Source: AWTP1-13 sp033764875
Lineage (GTDB): Bacteria > Pseudomonadota > Alphaproteobacteria > Rhizobiales > Hyphomicrobiaceae
Reading direction: 5' to 3'
Length of the DNA stretch: 64,000 bases
Assembly (NCBI GenBank): GCA_033764875.1
Contig: JANRIO010000018.1
Coordinates: forward strand, 22,297 to 86,296
Below the pieces are notes generated by a model. That model was not told the origin of the DNA. It ran no database searches and saw only the letters and a program-made list of their open reading frames with translations. A program made the translations under genes and the position numbers. Positions 34,193 through 41,350 of this stretch are shown in pieces. The stretch's first letter is position 1, and each line of letters begins with the position of its first letter.

Positions 34193-36406
34193 TCAAATCG
34201 AGAGCGCGATCTGGATGTCGCCGACGGTTCGATGCACCTCCAGAGCGACGCGATTGGTCTGGCTGGCGCGGATGGTGAAATCGGCGTAGGCGTCGCCGAG
34301 GCGCACGTTGCGCAAGGTGAGCGCGCCTGCGAGCGGCGGCACCATTGGGCCGTGGAGGCGCAACTCACGCTCCTTGATGCGAAACTCGAGCCCGAGCATC
34401 GACTGGATGAGGGAGAACGGCGCGGCCGCCGACCACGCCTGCGGCGAGCAGGCGGCCGGATACAGCGTCGGCCCCCGCCCGCGCTTGCGCCGGAAGCCGC
34501 AGAACAGCTCCGGGATGCGGCGGTGGTCGAGATAGGAGGTGGCGCGCATCAGGCCCTCGAACATCTCGACGACACCGCGCTTGGCGCCGTGCCGGGCCAT
34601 GCCCTGGGCGATCATGGCGTTGTCGTGGGGCCAGATGGAGCCGTTGTGATACGACATGGGATTGTAGCGGGACTGACCCAGCGCAACCGTGCGGACGCCC
34701 CAGCCAGAGAAGAAGTCGGTCTCCATGTAGCGGGCGGCGACCTTGGCGGCACGGCCGGGATCGGCGATGCCGCTCGCCAGCACGTGCCCGGCGTTGCTGG
34801 TCAACACGCGGCAGGGAGATTTCTCGCCATCAAGAGCCAGGGCATAGAGCCCGAGCTCGTCGCACCAGAAGGCCTTCTCGAAGCGTGCGCGCATGCGCTC
34901 GGCCTGCGCCTGCAACGTGCGCGCGCGCTCCGCATGGCCGATGGCCAAGGCGCATGTCGCCGCCGCGACACGCGCGGCATAGGCATAGGCCTGCACCTCG
35001 ACGAGGGCGATGGGACCTTCGGCCAGGCGGCCGTCGGCGTGAAAGATGGAATCGTGCGAGTCCTTCCAACCCTGGTTGGCGAGGCCGCTCTCCTCTCCGC
35101 GCGCGTACTCGATCCAGCCGTCCTTGTCGGGATCCGCGGCGCCGTCGAGCCAGGACAGCGCCTTCTCGATGGCGGGCCACAGCTCGGCGATGAGCGCCCA
35201 GTCGCCCGTACGCTCCGCGTATTGGCCCGCGAGCACGACGAACAAGGGCGTCGCATCCACTGTTCCGTAGTAGCGGCCGAACGGGATCTCGCGCAGGGCG
35301 GCCATCTCGCCGCCGCGCATCTCGTGGATGATCTTGCCCGGCGCGGCGTCGTTCTTGGGATCAAACTCGGTCGCCTGCAGGCGGGCCAATCGCTTGAGCA
35401 CGCCACGGGCGATGGCCGGATCCAGCCACAGCATCTCCATGGCGGTGATGATGCCGTCGCGGCCAAAGGTGGTCGAGTACCACGGGATGCCGGCGTAGGG
35501 GTAGAGGCCGTCCTCGGTCGTCGTCATCAGCATGTAGACGTCCGCCATGGAGCGGCAGAGGATCTCATTGATGACGGTGTTGGACGTCTCGATCGACGCG
35601 ACGCTGCGGGTGGCGGACCGCAGCTCGCGCTTCAACGCCACGAGGCCGCGGAAGAAATAGGCCGCGGGGGCGGGCAGGCGATGCCCGCTCGCAACGCTGG
35701 CGAACACCACGTGCTGCGCATGCGGTGCCAGCGTCATGCGGTAGCTCGCCACACTCTCCGTCAACAGGGTGGGCTGCGGCTCGAACTGGAGTGCGGTCTG
35801 GCGGACCGCCTCATCGAGGCCGAGGTAGCTCATGCGCACAGCGTCGGTCCCCATGACCTCGACCGTGCCCCGGCCGCGGCGCTTGCGCGAGATGCCGCGG
35901 ACCTCGAAAAGGTCCGCGAAGTCGCCGGCGAAGACCAGGGAGATGGTGACGTCGACCTGCTCGGCGCCATGGTTGCGCACGCACAGGCGCTCGCGCAGGG
36001 AACCGTCGCACAGATAGATGGTGCGCGAGAGGTGCAGCGTGTCCTTGAGCAGCGCAATGCGCCCGTCGACGTAGATGTCCGGATTGGTCAGGTCGACGTG
36101 GTAGTTCAGGTTCTGGTCGTCGACGGCCGAATGCAGAAGCAGCGGCTGGGCCCCGTTGACGAGCAGCTCCAGGTGGGAAAGGTAGCGCGTGTCGCAATCG
36201 AAGAGGCCGTCGCCACCGCCGGCGCTGGCGCCGATGTCGCCGTGACTGTCGAGCACGGCGAAGGTGTCGTTGTGCTTCAGGGTGCGCCGCGGGCGGGTCG
36301 GGGCGTTGGTCGCCGGGATGTAGAACGGAGCCTGCTGCTGGACCTCCGGCTGGGACTCGCGAGCTACCTGCGAAGGCTTGCGCCTGACCACGACCAGACC
36401 CCCCAA
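34193..36406 (-). CDS. Amylo-alpha-1,6-glucosidase-like (glycogen debranching) enzyme
   Basis: A 737-residue cytoplasmic enzyme with two parts. The N-terminal glycogen-debranching beta domain (about 25-215) has HNDTFAVLDSHGDI, DGLFDCDTRYLSHLEL and LLKDTLHLSRTIYL. The C-terminal (alpha/alpha)6 barrel has AGIPWYSTTFGRDGIITAME, YYGTVDATPLFV, GWKDSHDSIFH and NPMSYHNGSIWPHDNAMIA, where the catalytic acids are expected. It probably acts on glycogen or related alpha-glucans. It lies 65 bases after a family 4 glycosyltransferase gene, and the two likely share the EcfG-type promoter before that gene. Confidence 0.88.
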   Translation of the reverse strand: MGGLVVVRRKPSQVARESQPEVQQQAPFYIPATNAPTRPRRTLKHNDTFAVLDSHGDIGASAGGGDGLFDCDTRYLSHLELLVNGAQPLLLHSAVDDQNLNYHVDLTNPDIYVDGRIALLKDTLHLSRTIYLCDGSLRERLCVRNHGAEQVDVTISLVFAGDFADLFEVRGISRKRRGRGTVEVMGTDAVRMSYLGLDEAVRQTALQFEPQPTLLTESVASYRMTLAPHAQHVVFASVASGHRLPAPAAYFFRGLVALKRELRSATRSVASIETSNTVINEILCRSMADVYMLMTTTEDGLYPYAGIPWYSTTFGRDGIITAMEMLWLDPAIARGVLKRLARLQATEFDPKNDAAPGKIIHEMRGGEMAALREIPFGRYYGTVDATPLFVVLAGQYAERTGDWALIAELWPAIEKALSWLDGAADPDKDGWIEYARGEESGLANQGWKDSHDSIFHADGRLAEGPIALVEVQAYAYAARVAAATCALAIGHAERARTLQAQAERMRARFEKAFWCDELGLYALALDGEKSPCRVLTSNAGHVLASGIADPGRAAKVAARYMETDFFSGWGVRTVALGQSRYNPMSYHNGSIWPHDNAMIAQGMARHGAKRGVVEMFEGLMRATSYLDHRRIPELFCGFRRKRGRGPTLYPAACSPQAWSAAAPFSLIQSMLGLEFRIKERELRLHGPMVPPLAGALTLRNVRLGDAYADFTIRASQTNRVALEVHRTVGDIQIALSI

Positions 36407-36471
36407 TGGACACGTGCCTAGGATTTGCCGGCGGCGGGCGCGGCGCCACGCCCGTGCTCCGGCCAGATCGT

Positions 36472-37560
36472 TCAGACGACCACGGCCGCGCCATTGGCCG
36501 GGGCCACAAGACGCAGCGCGCGCTTCTCATGCCCGGTGCCGACCATGCTCTTGTAGAGCTTCACATAGTCGGCGGCCATCCTCGCGGCGCTGAAGCGCCG
36601 CTCGAAGCACCGGCGCACACGCCCCCGGTCGAGCGCCAGCACGGTGCCGAGCTTGCACACCGCCTCTTCCTCGCTCTCGACGATGCAACCCGAGACCCCC
36701 TCGTCGATCACCTCGTCGACGGAGCCGTTGCGGAAAGCGAGGACGGGCGTGCCACAGGCCATCGCCTCGATCATGACGAGGCCGAACGGCTCGGGCCAGT
36801 CGATGGGGAACAGGAGGGCGCGGGCCTCGCCCAAGAAGCCGGGCTTGCGACGCTCGTCGATCTCGCCGATGAACTCGACGCCCGGGGCCTCCAGCAGCGG
36901 CTCGATGACGGTCTTGAAGTATTCCATGTCCACGCGATCGACCTTGGCGGCAATCTTGAGCGGAATGCCGACGGCACGGGCAATCAGGATGGCCCGATCG
37001 ACGCGCTTTTCCGGCGAGATGCGGCCAATGAAGGCGAGGTAGCCGCCCTTGGGGTGAAGGGTGGGGCTCAGCAGGTGCTGCGGGAGGCCGTGGTAGATCG
37101 TCGCTGCGAACGAGGCATCGGGGATCGGATTGCGCTGGGCATTCGAGATGGACACGAGCCTCATCTCCGGGAAGCTCTGGTAGAGCGGGAACATGTCCGG
37201 CAGATCCTGGCGCCCGTGCAGCGTGGTGACGGTCCGGCTCGCGATGTCGCGGAAGATGGGGAAGTGGAACTGGTCGACGTGGAAATGGATGATGTCGAAC
37301 TCGCCTGCACGCCGGCGCACACGGTCGAGCATCAGCATGTAGTAGGGCGTGGGATCGCGGACGGCGGGATTGAGCCGCAGCGCCTGCGCACAGCAGGCCT
37401 CGAGCTTGGCGGCCGTGATGGTATCGCCGCTTGCGAACAACGTCACGTCATGGCCTTGGGCAACCAGCTCCTCGGTCAGGTACGACACAACGCGCTCCGT
37501 GCCGCCGTATAGACGCGGGGGCACACTTTCCATCAGCGGGGCAACCTGGGCTATTTTCAT
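36472..37560 (-). CDS. Family 4 glycosyltransferase
   Basis: A 362-residue GT-B enzyme. The start MKIAQVAPLMESVPPRLYGG, GGTERVVSYLTEELVAQGH and DIIHFHVDQ belong to the acceptor domain. YLAFIGRISPEKRVDRAI and the donor-site motif EPFGLVMIEAMACGTPV (E-x7-E) belong to the nucleotide-sugar domain. The sugar and acceptor are unknown. Pairing with a debranching enzyme suggests alpha-glucan or glycogen metabolism. The ATG lacks a clear ribosome site, but upstream readings add unrelated sequence. An EcfG-type promoter lies 110 bases upstream. Confidence 0.88.
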   Translation of the reverse strand: MKIAQVAPLMESVPPRLYGGTERVVSYLTEELVAQGHDVTLFASGDTITAAKLEACCAQALRLNPAVRDPTPYYMLMLDRVRRRAGEFDIIHFHVDQFHFPIFRDIASRTVTTLHGRQDLPDMFPLYQSFPEMRLVSISNAQRNPIPDASFAATIYHGLPQHLLSPTLHPKGGYLAFIGRISPEKRVDRAILIARAVGIPLKIAAKVDRVDMEYFKTVIEPLLEAPGVEFIGEIDERRKPGFLGEARALLFPIDWPEPFGLVMIEAMACGTPVLAFRNGSVDEVIDEGVSGCIVESEEEAVCKLGTVLALDRGRVRRCFERRFSAARMAADYVKLYKSMVGTGHEKRALRLVAPANGAAVVV

Positions 37561-37669
37561 GGAGGCGGTTTCCGGACGTGCGACCCAGACCCCACTGTCG
37601 AGACGCGCGGGCGGACTGGATCGGCGACGATGACGCGTTCTTGATCTCGACAGCTCCCACGTTCTGCAA

Positions 37670-37695
37670 AACGAGCGGCAGGGCGTGCGGGTTCC
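37670..37695 (-). promoter_or_regulatory. EcfG-type promoter for glycosyltransferase/debranching pair
   Basis: Minus strand GGAAC (37695-37691), 18 bases, GTT (37672-37670), upstream of the glycosyltransferase start. The long leader (about 100 bases) is unusual, so confidence is slightly lower. Confidence 0.6.
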
Positions 37696-37746
37696 GCAAT
37701 GCAGCAAGCTTGGCCTGGAGAATCTCGCGCCCGAGGCGCCGCTGGC

Positions 37747-38778
37747 TCAGGGCTTGAAGCTCATGGTGGCGCGAACGCCCGGGCGATTGTCCGAGAGGTC
37801 GATCGAGCCGCCCAGGCTCGCCGCCATCATGCCGATGATGCGCGAGCCCAGCCCCGTGCCCGACGGCGCGTCGTGGCGGAGGCCGACACCGTCATCCTCG
37901 ACGACGAGGCAACCGTCGTCGCCGCTGGCCGAGACCCGGATGCGGATCTCGCCCCTGCCGGTCGCGGGATAGGCGTACTTGCAGGCGTTGGTGAGCAGCT
38001 CCGTGACGACAATGCCGAACGCCACCGCCTTGTCGGTCGGAAGCGAGATGGGGCTGCTGTCGAACTTGATCGCCAGATCGCGGCCTTCGCCGATCTGCAG
38101 CTCCTGAAGCTCCTCGACGAGGTGCTGCAGGTATTCCCTCAGGTCCACGGATCGCACATCGTCGGACGTGTAGAGGCGGCGGTGGACGGCGGCGATTGCC
38201 GAGACGCGGGCGCTCATCGTCTCCAGCACCTCGCGCGCCACGCGATCGTCGACGCGGCTGCGCTGCAGGTTGACGAAGCTCGCAACGATGGTCAGCGAGT
38301 TCGCGACCCGGTGATTGACCTCCTTGAGCAGGATCTCGGCGCGATCGCGCGCCTCGCGAACCTCGCGCTCGGCCACCTCCTTCTCGCGGCGCAGGCGATC
38401 CTTCTCGAGCGCGGTGCCGATCGCCTCGGCGAGCAGGGCGAAGAAGTTGCCCTGCGCGTCCTTCCACACGTAGTCGACGGCTCCCGCCTTCAGGGCGGCA
38501 ACGGCGACGTGGCTGTCGTCGGAGCCGGTCACGAAGACGACGGGGGGCGGAGCGGGCAGCTCCTTGATGCGGCCCAGCACCTGCAATCCGGTCTGACCCG
38601 GCATGTAGTAGTCGAGCGCAACGATGTCGAAGGCATCCTGGCGCAGGCGGGCGATGCCGGCGTCGCCGGCATGCGCGTACTCCACCAGCATGCCGCGGGC
38701 CGCCAAGGCCTTCTGAACGAGCCGGCAGATGCCCGGATCGTCGTCGATGTACAGAACTCGGGGCGAGGCTGCGCTCAC
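37747..38778 (-). CDS. Response regulator fused to HWE/HisKA_2 kinase
   Basis: A 343-residue soluble protein. The N-terminal receiver has YIDDDPGICRL and Asp56 in IVALDYYMPGQTG. A short coiled coil follows, then an HWE/HisKA_2 kinase with His156 in LLKEVNHRVANSLTIVASF and ATPase boxes VVTELLTNACKYAYP and GTGLGSRIIGMM. Input is thus received by phosphorylation, with output through the kinase. Its ATG overlaps the stop of the preceding response regulator gene (ATGA). It ends a three-gene signalling operon. Confidence 0.92.
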   Translation of the reverse strand: MSAASPRVLYIDDDPGICRLVQKALAARGMLVEYAHAGDAGIARLRQDAFDIVALDYYMPGQTGLQVLGRIKELPAPPPVVFVTGSDDSHVAVAALKAGAVDYVWKDAQGNFFALLAEAIGTALEKDRLRREKEVAEREVREARDRAEILLKEVNHRVANSLTIVASFVNLQRSRVDDRVAREVLETMSARVSAIAAVHRRLYTSDDVRSVDLREYLQHLVEELQELQIGEGRDLAIKFDSSPISLPTDKAVAFGIVVTELLTNACKYAYPATGRGEIRIRVSASGDDGCLVVEDDGVGLRHDAPSGTGLGSRIIGMMAASLGGSIDLSDNRPGVRATMSFKP

Positions 38779-39218
38779 AGGGTCTCCGGCACCTGCATCA
38801 CGGAGAAAAAGAGCCCCAGCTGGCGAATGGCATTGGCGAAGTTCTCGTAGTCCACCGGCTTTGTGACGTACACGTTGGCGCCGAGATCGTAGCAGCGCTG
38901 AATCTCGCGCGCGTCGTCCGTCGTGGTCAGAACCACCACGGGAATGCGCTTGGTGTGCGCGTTGGCCTTGAGCTTCTCGAGGATGCCGATGCCGCTCATG
39001 TCCGGCAGGTTGAGATCGAGAAGCACGAGCAGGTGCTTGCCGACGCTCGCCGTGCCGCTCCCGTCCGGACCGAAAAGCACCGCGAGAGCATCGGTGCCGT
39101 TGGCGACATGGATGATCTCGTTGTTCACGCCCGCGCGGCGCACATTGCGCTCGATCAGCCGTGCGTGGCCGTCATCGTCCTCGACCATCACGATCCGGAC
39201 CGGCTTACCGTGGTTCAT
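38775..39218 (-). CDS. Rcp1-type single-domain response regulator
   Basis: A 147-residue receiver of the cyanobacterial Rcp1 class, which normally partners phytochrome-like or CHASE kinases. It has the acidic pocket in IVMVEDDDGHARLIERNVRR, Asp68 in LVLLDLNLPDMSGIGIL, and Lys in YVTKPVDYENF. It overlaps the upstream kinase gene by 14 bases and the downstream gene by 4, so it should relay phosphate between the two kinases. Confidence 0.93.
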   Translation of the reverse strand: MNHGKPVRIVMVEDDDGHARLIERNVRRAGVNNEIIHVANGTDALAVLFGPDGSGTASVGKHLLVLLDLNLPDMSGIGILEKLKANAHTKRIPVVVLTTTDDAREIQRCYDLGANVYVTKPVDYENFANAIRQLGLFFSVMQVPETL

Positions 39219-40746
39219 CTTTCCTCTCCGGCCGGACGCGACGGCTCAACCTCACCCGAAAAACTGTACCAGCCCCGACCTCGGAAGTCACCGAGACATC
39301 CCCTCCCAGTCGCCGTGCCAGCGAGCGAACATGGGCGAGACCGATGCCTTCGCCCGCCTGGTCCTGGGCGCCGGCGCGGCGAAAGAGATCGAACACACGC
39401 TCAAGGTCCTCCCTTGCGATGCCGCGGCCGTTGTCCTCCACCGCTATGGTGACCTCGCCGAACCGCGCCGCCTCCTCGCGCACGACAATGCGCGGCGGAA
39501 CGGACGGCCGCCGGTACTTGATCGCGTTGTCGATCAGGTTGCCGAAGATCTGCTCGAGCGCCAGCCGGTCGGCCTCGATGACGCCAAGCGGCCTGCGGAT
39601 GACGATCTCGCCGTCCGTCTCGTTGAGGCGGTGCTGCACGCCGGCCGATATCGAGTCGAGGAGCTCGCCAAGGTCGATGCGCTGGGGCACCAACACGCGT
39701 TGCCCCTCACGGGACAGCTGCAGGATCGCCTTGATGAGGCCGTCCATCTTGATCGTCGAGCGGCGGATGAAATCGATGGCCTCGGGGATATCCTTGTCGA
39801 TGGCCCGCTTGCCGTCGCTGCCCGCCTCGAGCTTCAGCAGACCGGGATCGGCCGAGAGCGATGCCAGATCAGCGAGGCTGGTCTCGAGCTCGCTGGTGAA
39901 CCCCATGATGTTCACCAGCGGCGAGCGCAGGTCGTGGCTCACGATGTAGGCGAAGCGCTGGATCTCCTCGTTTGCCCGATAGAGATCGGAGGTGCGCTCC
40001 TTGACGCGGTCCTCGAGGCTGACATTGGCAACCTCGAGCGCCGAGCGCGTCGCGATCAGCTCGCGCAGGTAGCGCAGGATCATCAGCACGGCGCCGACAG
40101 CCGCGCCCAGGATCAGCGCCGCCGAGACCGCCGTGAAGAGCCTGGTACTCTGCGCGACAGCGGTCTGGGTGCGGACGCTGTTGCTGATGTCCTCGTCGGC
40201 CGTCGCTACCATCGCCTCGACCTGGTCGCGCAGCCGGTCCATGGTCCTCTGCCCGTGGCCATCCAGGACGACGGCCATGGCCTCCGCGCGGTTTCCCGCG
40301 TCGCAAAGGGCGATGGTGGAGGACAACTCGGCGAGCTTTTGCGTGATCAGATCATCCAAGCCGGAGCGGGCCACCTCCTCGCTCGCGTACAGGCGGTGCA
40401 CGGCCTGCAGGCGGTCGTTCACGTGCTCCAGCGCGCTCCGGTACGGATCGAGATAGCTCGTGTTGCCCGTCAGGAGGTACCCACGCTGGCCCGACTCGGC
40501 TGCCTGCACGCTCAGCATCAGCCGGAACAGAGCCCCGCGCTGCTCGCGTGCCTGCAACAGCGACACTGTCGCCTGCTGGTTGCGCTCGAAGAGCCAGAAG
40601 GACGTCGCAAACAGCGCAACGAGGAGCACCAGGGCGACGCCCGAGAGGACGTACGTCACCCGGATCAGCCGGCGGGCACCTTTCGACGGAGCCTCGACGG
40701 ACGGCCGGCCACCCAGCCAGACGGACAGATCACGAATGGCGGTCAA
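39205..40746 (-). CDS. CHASE3-domain sensor histidine kinase
   Basis: A 513-residue membrane kinase. Helix 1 is at about 30-53 (TYVLSGVALVLLVALFATSF). A CHASE3-type periplasmic domain follows to about 200, with AAESGQRGYLLTGNTSYLDP, and helix 2 is at 203-225. A coiled coil, HisKA with His271 in FAYIVSHDLRSPLVNIMGF, and an HATPase domain ending with GEGIGLAHVRSLARRLGGD complete it. It is the first gene of the operon with an Rcp1-type regulator and a receiver-HWE kinase. I saw no EcfG-type promoter upstream. Confidence 0.93.
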   Translation of the reverse strand: MTAIRDLSVWLGGRPSVEAPSKGARRLIRVTYVLSGVALVLLVALFATSFWLFERNQQATVSLLQAREQRGALFRLMLSVQAAESGQRGYLLTGNTSYLDPYRSALEHVNDRLQAVHRLYASEEVARSGLDDLITQKLAELSSTIALCDAGNRAEAMAVVLDGHGQRTMDRLRDQVEAMVATADEDISNSVRTQTAVAQSTRLFTAVSAALILGAAVGAVLMILRYLRELIATRSALEVANVSLEDRVKERTSDLYRANEEIQRFAYIVSHDLRSPLVNIMGFTSELETSLADLASLSADPGLLKLEAGSDGKRAIDKDIPEAIDFIRRSTIKMDGLIKAILQLSREGQRVLVPQRIDLGELLDSISAGVQHRLNETDGEIVIRRPLGVIEADRLALEQIFGNLIDNAIKYRRPSVPPRIVVREEAARFGEVTIAVEDNGRGIAREDLERVFDLFRRAGAQDQAGEGIGLAHVRSLARRLGGDVSVTSEVGAGTVFRVRLSRRVRPERKDEPR

Positions 40747-40849
40747 CCCGTCCCCCGCAGGCTCCCGTCAGGGCAGCGCGGACACGATGCTGCCGCGGTT
40801 GGCAAAGGCGAACGAAACCCACACTTGGCACACGCGCCTCCCGCGGCCT

Positions 40850-40969
40850 CTAGCCTGCCTTGATCTCGACGCCGGGGGCCTTGATCAGGATCCTGCTCTG
40901 GCTTTCCCAATACCAGTAGCCAAGAACCGCAACGGCGACCAAGAGGGCGCCGATGATCAGCTCGCGCAT
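40850..40969 (-). CDS. 39-residue single-helix membrane protein
   Basis: A short ORF with a good ribosome site (AGGAG seven bases before the ATG). It begins MRELIIGALLVAVAVLGYWY, a membrane helix, then has a charged tail ending IKAPGVEIKAG. The pattern of one helix and a lysine-rich cytoplasmic or periplasmic tail is common among stress-induced small membrane proteins. A near-match EcfG promoter lies upstream. Confidence 0.7.
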   Translation of the reverse strand: MRELIIGALLVAVAVLGYWYWESQSRILIKAPGVEIKAG

Positions 40970-41003
40970 GCCGGGCTCCTTCTCTGCCAATTCCTCTCCC
41001 TGC

Positions 41004-41028
41004 AACGCCCGTGATGGCGCTTGGTTTC
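41004..41028 (-). promoter_or_regulatory. Near-match EcfG promoter for 39-residue protein
   Basis: Minus strand GAAAC (41028-41024, one mismatch to GGAAC), 17 bases, GTT preceded by C (41006-41004), 35 bases before the start at 40969. Confidence 0.45.
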
Positions 41029-41052
41029 ACGGCACAGCTCAGGAGTGTCGCC

Positions 41053-41235
41053 TCAACGACCACGCGACTTGGGCAGCGGGGCGCGGCTGCGGATCCGGTC
41101 CCGGTTCGTGCGCTGCTCCTCCTCGGGCTTGGTGTTGTCGGCGGTCTTGCCCGACATGTTGCCCGGGTTGTAGTGAAACTTGCCCGCGCGCTTCTCGCCC
41201 GGGCGCCGCTGCTTCGCGCTCTTGTCGTCGGCCAT
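41053..41235 (-). CDS. Small basic conserved-looking protein
   Basis: A 60-residue hydrophilic protein rich in Lys and Arg. It contains KQRRPGEKRAGKFHYNPGNM and ends RAPLPKSRGR. I recall similar short proteins with the FHYNPGNMSGK block in other Hyphomicrobiales, without a known function. GAAGGAG precedes the ATG, and a perfect EcfG-type promoter lies 73 bases upstream, so stress induction is likely. Confidence 0.75.
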   Translation of the reverse strand: MADDKSAKQRRPGEKRAGKFHYNPGNMSGKTADNTKPEEEQRTNRDRIRSRAPLPKSRGR

Positions 41236-41307
41236 CGACCTGCTCCTTCGAAATCTGCCATGCGGGTGCCCGAGCGCGGCCCCTTTGCGCTCTGCTCAGG
41301 TGGGCAG

Positions 41308-41332
41308 AACCCTCCAGCGCAGCCCCGGTTCC
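41308..41332 (-). promoter_or_regulatory. EcfG-type promoter for small basic protein
   Basis: Minus strand GGAAC (41332-41328), 17 bases, GTT (41310-41308), before the gene starting at 41235 and after the kinase stop at 41351. Confidence 0.68.
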
Positions 41333-41350
41333 GACCCTGGCGCTCGTGCT

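Noticed and set aside
33938..36421. 827-codon plus-strand frame opposite the debranching enzyme
   Set aside because: Antisense shadow; no recognisable motif.
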